DNA from: Sarcocystis neurona
Lineage: Eukaryota; Apicomplexa; Conoidasida; Eucoccidiorida; Sarcocystidae
Direction of reading: 5' to 3'
Length of the DNA: 64,000 nt
Assembly (NCBI GenBank): GCA_000727475.1
Contig: KL647324.1
Location: forward strand, 631,267-695,266
Shown here: piece by piece, positions 1 to 11,500 of the stretch
Layout: the number at the start of each line of letters is the position of its first letter
How positions within the stretch are numbered: the first letter of the stretch is position 1
Position numbers and translations under genes: made by a program
Notes under the pieces: generated by a model
Told to the model about the DNA's origin: nothing
The model's database searches: none
What the model saw: only the letters and a program-made list of their open reading frames with translations

Positions 1-36
<36 letters not shown>

Positions 37-2227
37 GCATGTGGCTTCGCGTACAAGCGGAGACCGATACGTAGAGGTATCAGCAGGAGAGTACACATGT
101 ATGCATGTCTGTAGAGGCAGATGAAGTGACCGGCGCACGGGGTTTCCGCGCGCAGGCGGACGTTTACCTGTTTGCCCCCGCCTGCAGGTAGATGATTGAT
201 AATACGTCGACGTCGACAGGAGTGTGGTGGTAGTGAAGAAAGAGAGGAGGACGCTCGTAAAGACGAAGTCTTCCTAATATTAGGCTCGCCAAAGAATGCG
301 CGGACGTATTGCAGCTCGCCTGTGCGTCAGTCGATATGTGGTGGACTTCGGCGTGGATATATACCGAATCACTTCAAGACTGTCTTGGTCACGTGGAGAA
401 GGAATCTGTGAAGGTGCGAAGTCTTGGCAATGGAAGGGTGTGGAAACGGCCGGCATTTGCTTTCGGTTCTGTCGCGTTTTACTGCCTTCACGGCTGCCGT
501 GCACACCGGCGGCACCTGCAACAGCAGCACTCACTCGCGCCGTTTTACGTGCTCCGTCGCGCGGCCGGCACTTTAACGTATATAAGCGTGTCTGCACATG
601 AGGCCTGCAGACGTAGCGCAGCCCGGCGGGACTGCAGCAGAAAGTAGGTGGAACGGCGAGACGTGCCCTCCAGCAGCAGTTCGCTCGTGCGAGCGACGAG
701 CAGCAGCAGCGGCGACGACGGATGAAGTCGAGAGCGGCGACAGAACAGCGCGCGCAGCGGCACCAGCACCGGCAGACCTCTCCTTCGTAGCAGCAGCAGC
801 AGCAGCAAAAAAAGCAGCGCAACCAAATCGAAGCGGCGTAGCCGTTCGAGTGGCAGAAGCACGTGCTACACGCGGAATTACGTCAGACAGCACGACGAAA
901 ACTGCACGGGTTGCTGCTGGTGCGCAGCATACGCAAATCTCTCTTATTACACTCACAAACAAAGTCCCTCTGACGTCGCTGCTTCACGTACGCAAGAACC
1001 TTGATTTTCATGCTGAACGCCCTGCGCATGCACCCTGTAGACATGCACGCGTACACATACATTTATATAGATATATACCTATTACATATACACATACACT
1101 GGAGCGTGTATGTATATATCCTTACGCGTACCCTTATACACGTCCTCGTAGTACACATAATGTATGTCTATTTCACGATGTTCACACATACACGTATGTG
1201 CACGCGCGCTCGAACAGACAAATGAACATATATGTTTGTATGTATATATATATATATATCTTTACTGAGTTCTGCAACACTAGCACGTTTGCAATCTTAT
1301 ATGCGGCTGCACTGCTGCCAAGCCAGAGCGTCTGCCCCCCGCCTGTACCCCCATATTCTTATTTCTTCTTGTACACCGACGGCTCTGCTGGAAGCAAGCT
1401 GCTCCTGGAAGCAAGCTGCTCCCGCGTAATATAGAGTTCTCTATGCAAAATATTCCTCTTCACTAACAAAACGACGAAACGTCACCACTTCATTCGAGTG
1501 CACCCGACAAACCGCGACGAATTGGGAAGACTAACATTGAAACTCCGGTACAGCTACTGCTCGAAGCTACCCCTCCTCCAAATATTACACATACACGCAC
1601 AAACAATTATACGCATATATATATATATATCTGTTTTCACATACGCAGAAAGCTAGTGCTGCTGCACTATTGCTTGTGTTCAACGATGCCCGTACTTTGT
1701 GGCCAGCGGTACCCTTTTTCAAGAAGCTCGTGCTGCCGCATTTTTTACTCCGGTGCAAGGCTGCTGCCTCCGCTCTGCAATTTAGCGCGCCAAAGCTCGC
1801 TTACTTCCACACCGCTGCACTACTTTTCCCGTACTCCCCTGTCCACTACGTAGTCCTCTCCTGCAGCCGTACGCGGTGATCCTGCAGGTGCTGCTGTTCG
1901 GTCATCAGAGCCTGCTGCTGCTACTGTTGCTGAACGCGCGCAGTGTTGCTGCTCGATTCACGCTTCCGACCAAACATCGCACGCGCGAAGATCACTGCGC
2001 TCCCTGCCGCTTGCAAGACTTGTACATTTCTACGTGTGTTGCTGCGACGGCAGCTCCTCAAATTGCTAGCGTGCTCCTGCTGCACTTCTTTCAATCACGT
2101 ACTCCCCGGTGCGCGCTGGACCTACTGCTAGGGAGAGGCAGCTACTGCTGAGGAGATGGGACTGCAGGATCCCTGCAAGATGCCGCGTTTGCTTCGGGCA
2201 GCGCAGCGCAACCATGAAAGCGACAGA
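1..2227. other. Flank downstream of eIF2A
   Basis: Holds (TA)n at 1-36, 1234-1260 and 1615-1631, a CAG-rich stretch at about 640-830 and a CTG-rich stretch at about 1880-2150. Open frames here follow the triplet repeats, and none shows a recognisable protein. Confidence 0.6.
640..830. repeat. CAG/AGC-rich low-complexity tract
   Basis: Interrupted AGC triplets, purest at about 788-820. Open in several frames; no coding call is made. Confidence 0.7.
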
Positions 2228-2389
2228 TCATTTCTTCTTCTTCTTGCCCTTGCTGCTGCTTTGTCCGGCTGCCGCACTTGGTGGGGCGTAGCCTGGGGGA
2301 TAGCGAGCACCAGCAGCACCCGGTGGCAGTCCGGGAATGCTTCTGCTGCTGCGCGCCCCTACCACGGACAAAGAGCCACTTTGATTGAG
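2228..2389 (-). CDS. EIF2A: eIF2A terminal exon 11 (residues 609-661 and stop)
   Basis: Acceptor CTGCAG, then GARSSRSIPGLPPGAAGARY and a tail ending KGKKKKK followed by TGA. The RS.IPG.PPG element and lysine-rich end are the features used to assign it to this C-terminus. Joining directly from exon 10 keeps the frame. Confidence 0.82.
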   Translation of the reverse strand, partial: LNQSGSLSVVGARSSRSIPGLPPGAAGARYPPGYAPPSAAAGQSSSKGKKKKK

Positions 2390-2518
2390 CTGCAGGAGTA
2401 ATAATGTGCCGCAGCGCAACAGCAGTTTATTTGACATATACACAAATATACATATTTCACATAGGTACTCGTGCTTATAGCGTCGTTCGTTCACACGAAG
2501 TAGCAGGACGCAGTATAC

Positions 2519-2555
<37 letters not shown>

Positions 2556-5500
2556 TATGGTTTCGCTTGTCACATGCGTTGCAGGGCAGACTTCAGCTAA
2601 GTAAGAAAAAGGTGTGCGTATCTTGCGACCTAATGCATGCGCGTAAACGGATGAAAGGATACACGCACAACCGCATGCATTCATGCGAACATCATATGTA
2701 ATAATATGTGTGAGTTCCGCGTCCGGGCCCTCCACGGAGGGTATTACGACACGAAATCTCCACCGTTATAAACCAAGATTTACGCAGGATCAGGTTCGGA
2801 CGCAGACACCAGCAATCGGGAGCAAAGCAACCGTGCCACCAGCCGCAGCAGCCGGGAACTTGCTGCAGCAGCCTTCGAGCTAAAGACGTGCAGAAGTAGC
2901 AGCAGCAGTCGAACGAACAGCTGCAGCAACCGCAGTAGTGCAGATGACAGCAGCAGCCGTGCAGAAAACACACCCATCAGCAGCAGCAGTACGAACAACA
3001 CCAGTTGTAGCAGCACTGCAAGCAGCAGCAGTCGCAGCCGCAGAAAAAACGCACAACGCCGGTGGCACCGCGGCGAGTCCTCCGTAGCAGGAGCCTGAGC
3101 ATCCAATGTTTCTGCTCCTGCAGAAAGCTTTTCAAGACCCCGGCAACAGCAGCAGCAACCCCACCTGCAGCAGAGACGCTACGACGCAGACAACCTACTT
3201 GCCGCGGCAGCCGCAGCAACAGCAGCTGTCGGTAGCTTTGCAAACACAATACTCACCGCACTCTGCCGCGCGTGGCTCTCCCAAGCAGCAGAAGCACCGG
3301 GAGGGCGGTAGATTTTGGGAGCAGCAGGGGCTGCGGCTGCTGCTGAGCCACCTGCTGCCGCTGCCGCGGTGGCACCGCCGCCTGCAGGAGTGTCTGCGGC
3401 AGCCAGCATCTGCTGCAAAGCTTTCGACTGCTGCTGCTGCAGCTGCATGCTAACGGCAGGCGTGACGGGTCGCATCAGCACGTTGTACAAGCATGCAAAA
3501 TCCAGCCGCAGCAACCGCCTTCCCGACAGTGAATAAAGCTGCACGCGCCACCAGCAGCACAGGGCAGATGCATGCATCAACACACGTATAATTACTTGCT
3601 TAATACCAAGCAAACTAAACACATATGTACAAGCACGCATACACATATGCAGATATATGCATACATGCACACATGCACGCATGCGCAGATGCACACACAT
3701 ACATACGAACATATACGTGCAAACACGCATATGCATCTGTGCATATACACACACGTACAACTATGTGTACACGCATACATGCAAATATATATATAGATAC
3801 AGATATATATATATATATATACACAAGCATGCATACACACGTGCGCATACATATATATATATATGCAATGCAAACAAGCAAATATACATGCATGCATATC
3901 TACGTACACCGGCGTGCACACGTAATACATATACATATACGTGGACACGTCTGCGACCTACGCACGGCCAGATACGCAGGTGGTCTTGCGGAATAAATGC
4001 AGGGGGCAATCAACACCAAGTCGTCACACGTCTGTGCAAGCGCGTGCAGCAAAGGCGCCTCCTTCACAGTCCAAGCAACGACGGCGACCGACGCGCATGC
4101 GAAGATCCTACCCGCCTCAGATGAGACGACGTCTGTGGTGCCGGTGACCACGAAGAGCGGCACGCGCATGCAGAGAGAGATGCAGACACTGAGACAAAAC
4201 ATGCACGCGAAGTAGAAGACGTCCCTGCCTACGTGAATGCATCCACAATATAAGGTGCACCCACGGCAGCGGGGACGAGTGTCAGCAGGTGTGTACCTGG
4301 CCTCGCGCGTAACGGCACAGTTGGAAGCAAAAATGATATCTCCACGTACGCACGTTTCACGACTTGGCTCGTCACAGAAGAAAAGACGCCTTGGCGAGTC
4401 CACCTGCATGCGTGCGTGACCTGCTGCATGCAGAAATCAAGTAAACTGCTTCAGAACAGCGCACGGTCCGCGCCAACGCGAAGACCCAGACATCGGCATT
4501 GACGCGGGCAAATAGGGGGCTCTACCACATGCACACGGTCGACGATAATACGCACGATCCTGCCTTCGTTCGATTGCCATGAATGCACCGCCGCCCGTGT
4601 GGGGCAGTCGTCATGTGTCTCTCTGAAACACGCGCAAGCACTGTAAAATGCGAGGGCAGGGGCGCATGCAATGATGTTGCAGAGGTATCGAAGAGCGCTT
4701 GGGGGAAAGACCTACTGAGAGGCAGTTATCCACGCGGAGACGCGGCGATGTCGTTGCTGTAAGAAAATGCAGGCCGTCTGCCGTAAAATCGCAAATCACG
4801 CTGAACCGGGCCTGCAGGCGTGCATGCATGCAAACGGTGGGCGAAGGGGGATGTTCGCAGGCGGCGGGACGCAGACGCATGCTAGGAAGGCGTGCAACCT
4901 TATGCATGCAACATGAGACGCAACTCCATTCAATGCGCCTACGAATGTCCTGCATGCAAGAAGGCGAGCTCCTGCATGCGCGTAAGACCGCCATGCATGC
5001 AAGAAGACGAACAGCAACTCGTCTGCCACCGCCCTGCATGCAAGAAGACAAATTACTGCACGTCCCTAAAACCGCCACGCACGCAAGAAGACGAGTAACT
5101 GCACGCACAGGAGATCCTCCCAGACACAGCGGAGGCTCCTGCGTGCACGAAGTCCCCTTGCATGCAGTATATCACCTGCACGCGTGGGATTCTCCTGCTT
5201 GGAGCAACACGCACAAGTCTTGCACGGGCGGGACCACGTGCCGGCTCCTGCGCAGTTGCACGCGCTGCTACGAGCAATCGGTCTGTACGCCTGACGGGCA
5301 GCCGCTGCATGAAGTACCGTGCCCGCCTGTTGACTCAATATTGTCTTGCATGCAACGCGGCGTTCTGCCCAGACAAAAAAGAGGTCTTTTTTCACTGCAT
5401 GCGAGTGGCAAAATTTCTCTTGCCCTTTCTCTCCTCGTCCTACGTCAAGACCGTCCCCCCAAGTCTGCTGCCGCTGACGATATGAAGCAGGTGCGTGCGT

Positions 5501-8500
5501 AGGGGCATGCGGGAACTCATCGTCGCATGCATGCGTCTTTTCATTGCGCGGCCTGACCCACATGCAGCCTACGCGCCCGCATTCGGAGCCGTGTCCCCGC
5601 CCCACACACACACATGCACACCCGTCCAGCCATCACAAAAAGGTACGTACAAGGTATGTACGTCTACCCACACATCAACCGAAATTTGACAAATATAACC
5701 ACAGAGGCCTCCCTACGAATACCGACTTGTATGCACACAGACACATACCCACGCACACCCACATTCACATACACACGCATATACACAGACATGCACATGG
5801 GTATGACGTGCGGCTCAGCTGTCTCTCCACGAATGCGCTGACATGTAGTAGTAGTAGTAATAATAGTAGGAGTTTTACAGTAGTAGTAGTAATAGTAGTA
5901 TAGTAGTAGTAGTCCTCGTCTGGAACGAGTGTGGCGCATCGCCCGGCGACGATAAAAAGAAGTATATTCCTTGGCGCTCGCTGCGCGTGACTGCTTTCCA
6001 CGCGTCGTCCTCGCGCTCTCTGTCCATGCTCTTTTTCTGCATGCGCACACCCATCTACTTTTATCTCGGGCCAGGGTCACCACCCCCCAAACTCCGTTCA
6101 CTTCGGGAAAACAAGTTCTCCAGCTCGTACACACACACACACACAGAGGCCTGCGAACCTACACACGTAGCCACAGGTAACTACCACGAGAAATGGAATC
6201 TCGCTATTGAGGCGGCTCGCTTGAGAAGGCGAAGAGACACAAATCGATCCCCCCATCCCCCCACTCTTGCATGCGCCCATCCACCTCGAGAAGGGTCTAT
6301 CTACTCCCAGGAGCCGGTTCATACCAACGCAAAAACACGGCGACCTCCCCGTACGTACATACACCCCCCCGCATACACAGAGAGAGGGAGACGGACACAC
6401 GGAGACGGAGACGGCCACAGACGGAGACGGAGACGGCCAGAGGGGCAGAGAGTGAGACAGAAAGACCGCCAGAGAGGACAGACGGAGACGGACACACACA
6501 CAGACAGCAGAGAGACAGAAAGGAGAGACACACAGACAGGCAGGTCCGTACACTGACAAGTGTACGCTCGGGGAAGACGTAATAGGCCACCTCCACACAG
6601 GGAAGGGAGAAGACCCGGGCGCGCGCGGGGTAAGAGGCGAGGCCTCCCTCTCTCATGAAGACGCGGAGAGGGGCAGCACGCGTGTGGAGACACGGTTTTC
6701 TCTTTTGCTCGCACGCACCGTCGTTTTGGCGAGCAGCTTCCGCTGCGCCTTGTGCCACAGCGAGACATCGCCGGCCATATTTCCGAAGCCGCCGGTCAAT
6801 ACGACGCGGGAGAACGGGTCCCACCGCAGCGTGTTGCTCATCAGCCGTCCGAAGGAAAGCTTCGGGCCCGACGGGGACTTGCTGCCGTCGTACAGCAGCA
6901 CCTGTGCAGCAGAGCAAACACGCGAAGAAAAGGGACGCGCCTACCACAAAAGCCGGTGCTGCGCCCACGTGGGGGGTGGCCACTCACGCCGGAACATATT
7001 CAAGCAGTCTCGGGCGAGAACAAAGGAGGACATACACAGAAGGCGTACACACGCGTACACAGCAATGCGACAACCAACGAGAAACAAAGAAAAGCGAGAA
7101 CAGAAGATAGAGAACAGAGAGACACGACAGCGAGAAAGCGAAAGTGAGACGGAGACACACAAAGCGGGAGACACGGAGACGGAAGGACAGAGGGCGGACG
7201 ACAGGAAGGACGAAACAGCAACAGAGGGGGGACGAAAGATATTAACAGACGGGTGGAGGGGAACACACACACGTGGGACGCTTTACCGGGCGTTCTTCTG
7301 TTTAGGCCTGTTCACTGATCCACCTTCTACTATAGGAGCACATCGTCGCTACGGAGGCGTATGCACATGTGTCTCTCTATATATATGGGTGTGCATCCAT
7401 CTGTGTATGCATGCACAGCCTATGTAGGTAGAAACAAGAACCAGAAGAAGAGGATCCCGACAGCTCCACTGCAATACAGAAGAGCACACACACATATAAC
7501 TACACACACGCATGCCTGCACGCAGGTAGCATATGAGCATGTGTTCACGTTTTGCTCGTCGCTGCTTTTCGGTTGCTGCTCTTCTTCTTCTTTTTCCGTG
7601 TTGTTCTTCTTCTCTCTTCCTGCTGCTCCTCTGCTCCTTTCCTGCCGCGTTTCTCTGCTCTGCTGCTGTCGCTGCTGCGCTGCTCTGTTCCGTTGCTGCT
7701 GCTGCGTGGGGGCACCGCCGTGACCGCGGCATGCGAGTGCTCACTTCTGGCGGAGTCGGGCCGCGGCAGAGAACAAACTCTAACGTTGTCGGACTCCACG
7801 CAACATCTTGAATCGGTCCTTCATCTGCGCAGACGAGCTGACAGCTATACGAGCCGTCCGCCTGTGCACATGGCCGCGCCAAAGTCGGGTCGCAGGAGCA
7901 GCAACAGTAAGAGCAGGAGCAGGAGCAGTCACAGCAGCAGCAGGAGCAGCGGCAGCAGCAACAGCCAGGGAGGGAGCAGCAGCAGCAGTCACAGCAGCAG
8001 GAGCAGCAGCAGTCACAGCAGCAGCAGGAACAGTCGTAGGAGAAGCAATAAAGTCAGCTGAGCAGCTTCCACCGTTGTTCCTGCAGGAAGTGCGAGGGCA
8101 CTGCGCCTCTGGGAGAAAACCACGCAAACGTGCTTGCGCGGGGAAAAAGGGGCACAGCGCTGCGTTGGGGAGTTGAGGCAATTTCCTCTATCACGAAGAT
8201 AAAACAGATGCAGAGAAGAGAGCGGCGCGTGGACTGCACGTACGCTTCTGCATGTACGAGCGGATGCCTACGTATACGCAGGCACGTGCGTACGTAGCGG
8301 GTGTAGGTGCGCATGCATGTATACAATGGACGCACGTGCATGCATGTATGCGTATATTTACATATATGAACGTATGTACGTATGTCACGTACGTATGTAT
8401 GATATATATATGTGTGTGTGTATTTATATACATGAACGTATGTGTATATGTTGTGCATGCATGCATGTATGGAGCGTATACTACGCTTCTGTTGCATGCA

Positions 8501-11500
8501 CGTGTGCACTGTATCTACGAATGCATAGATGTATGCAGTGTCTTCGTGGGTGCATCCACGCATGTACGTACGTATGTAATGGATGCATGCACGTATGTGA
8601 TGTATGTGTGTGTGCATGCATTTGAGGTATCCATGTACGCACGCACGTATGAAATGTGTGTACCTGTGCATGCAGTGATCCCACGTATGCATTCATGCAT
8701 GTGAGACAGCCATGCATACATGCACGAATGTAATGTATGCATGTATGCATGCATGTGTGCATGTATACAATGTATCCATGTATGCACGCACGTATGTAAT
8801 GTATTCGTGCATGCATGCACTTACGTAATGTACGCATGTATGCATGCACGTATGTGATGTATCCACGTGTACACGCATGTGCGTAATGTATGCGTGTATG
8901 CATGCACGTATGTAACGTATTCGTGCATGCATGCACTTATGTAATGTACGCATGTGTGCATGCACGTATGTGATGTATCCACGTGTACACGCATGTGCGT
9001 AATGTATGCGTACATGCACGCATGTAAGGTATGCGCGTATGCATGTATGCATGAAAGTATCGAGTGGCTGTGTGCACGCATTTACGCATGTACGTAGTAT
9101 ATGAGAAGTGCATGCATGTATGCAATGTGTGCATGCATGTGCGTGATACATGCACACATGTGCATACATATACGTACGGATTCGTCTGTGCTTCTGTGTG
9201 TATGTGTGTGTGTACACCACCGCCTCGTGGGGCGTGCAGCAGTGGTGGTGCTGCCCTCCCGGCAAACTTCCAACAAACTTCCGGCATACTTCCGCACAGT
9301 CGCATTTCTCGTGGAGTTTCACACGTGCACCCAACACACATCAGTCTTCACCCACACCTATTTCATACAAACAGTTCTTTCTCTCTCTTTAGCCTTCAGT
9401 CTATCTATATCTATCTATCTATATATCCGTACGTCGTACAGAAACGACAGCAGCGTGAGGGGGGTCTACGTACGACGTGTGTTACACAGAGAGGTACAAG
9501 TGTACGCTGCGTACATAGAACGACTGATGCAAGTCACTGGCTGCTACCCACAAATACATACGTATACAAATATATATATATGTATATAAAGTGGTGGACG
9601 TGACTGAAAGCTACCCACAGATATCTACATAGATATATATATATATATTAAGGGATGCACGTGACTGACAGCTGCGCGCACATATTTATATATACATACA
9701 TGTGTACCGAGACACACAGAGAGGGACAGCGACGCAGATAGACAGATGTGTGTGGAGAAGCAACCGTGAAGAATACCCAAGGTGTTCCATACACCTACGC
9801 GTATATTTACACACATATACGTACACATGTTCTTCTCATATGCCTGCACGTGTATATACATATATATATAATATTTCTGTACCCCTACATATATATATAT
9901 ATTTTCTCAGTGTCTGTGTGTGTGTATAGGATGCGTCTTTTTGTGTCGCATATCTGTTGGTGTTATTGTAAGAAGAGACTTACTTTGAAGAAGTAGAGAG
10001 AATCCGATCCGTAGTAACTTTTGTCCGTTGCGTCGGAGTGAACAAGGGCGAGCAACGCCCGGCCGTCGTAGCTCCACTTGAAGGTTGCTTCCCCACCCTG
10101 GTAGAAGCTCCTGCTGCACAGCAGCTCCCCGCCACGTAGTAAATCAAAAAGTTTGATGCACGCAGGACTCCCGTTCTTTCCTGCGATATACGCCGCGCAC
10201 GCCAACGGCGGCTGCCGGCTGTCCTCCCTGTCTTTTCCTCCTCCACCGCTGCCATCTCCTCCCCCTCCTCCTGCTGGCCCTGCTGCTCCTGCTCCTTCTT
10301 CTGCTGCTGCTGCTTTGCCTTCTCCTGCTGCTGCTTGTCCCTTTGTTGCTGCTGCTTTTCCTTCTGCTGCTGCATCGTCCTGCCGCTTGTGTCCTCCCGC
10401 GTCTTCCTCGGCCTCTGCTGCTGGGGCGGCGGGGCCGGCAGAAGCGACACCGCTTCTTCTCCGGCCTCCTCCTGCTGGTGTCGCTGCCGTGCCTTTCTCC
10501 TTCCCTTTCTTGCTTGCGGCGGCTGGCGTGGCTGCTGGGGATGGCGCTGCTGCGCCTGCGGCTGCCGCCTGCTCTCCGGCTGGAGCCTCCGCTACTGCTG
10601 CTCCGCGGGCCGTGCGCCTCTTCTCGTTACACATGGAAAATGCGACGACGCCCTCGCATGCCACGCGAACCGCTGGGTGATAAAAATCGAAAGCGCCTTT
10701 GTAAAAGATATGCAGCGCCTCTCCTCGCACCTGCAGGGTCGCGGTGCCGACCCCACCGCAAACGCAGCAATCCCAACAACAGCAACCGTCGAGAACAGGC
10801 TCGCAGCAGCCGCAGCACCAGCGCCTTCAGCGGCAGCAGTAGTACCACCGCCCGGCGCAAAACATACAGCAGCGCAACTGCAGAGCGCTGCAGCAGCAAA
10901 CAGCTGGGCACTCGCAAGAGTCCCACCGCAACCTGACAGAGGCGCCGGCAGTGCAGCAGTAGCAGCAGCAGAATGACAGCAGCAGCAGAATGACAGCAGC
11001 AGCAGTAGGACAGCAGCAGCAGTAGGACAGCAGCAGCAGTAGGACAGCAGCAGCAGTAGGACAGCAGCAGCAGTAGGACAGCAGCACGAGAGCAACAACA
11101 CCGGCAGAGAATCGGAGGCAGTCACCTTGTTCGCAGGAATCTTCGGTACACCAGTTCCCATAGGAGGAAGTTTAAAACGAAGTACGTGCTCCACATATGG
11201 AAAGATGAGAGATATGCTGCAGTCCCGCATGCACCTCAGTAGAGGAGGGGTATCGCCGCGCGGGGCGCTTGGAGACCCGCTCTACGGCGCGCGCGCTTCT
11301 GCAGAACAACACTCGGGCAGCAGGAAGGACTGCATGCGATGCCAACATCAATGGACTGTTGAGCGGCTGCCGTCCCAGAACGAACTGGCGCATGCAGCAT
11401 CAAGTGCTACTGCACGCAGAACGAACAGGCGCATGCAGCGTCAAGTGTTGTTGCATGCAGAAGGGCGCACAGAGTAGACGAGAGCGAAGGTCCTCCACTG

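Noticed and set aside
280..822. Minus-strand frame with LYTLKCRPRD resembling the eIF2A last strand
   Set aside because: The true last propeller strand is in exon 10 (3257-3538) and the stop codon is at 2228, so this is a chance resemblance downstream of the gene.
8481..9337. Overlapping 90-214-codon frames rich in His/Thr/Cys/Met
   Set aside because: They are translations of the TGCATG satellite, open in several frames at once, and lie inside an eIF2A intron.
10153..10976. Plus-strand frames across 10.2-10.9 kb
   Set aside because: CTG/CCT low complexity in eIF2A intron 5, overlapping exon 6 on the other strand.
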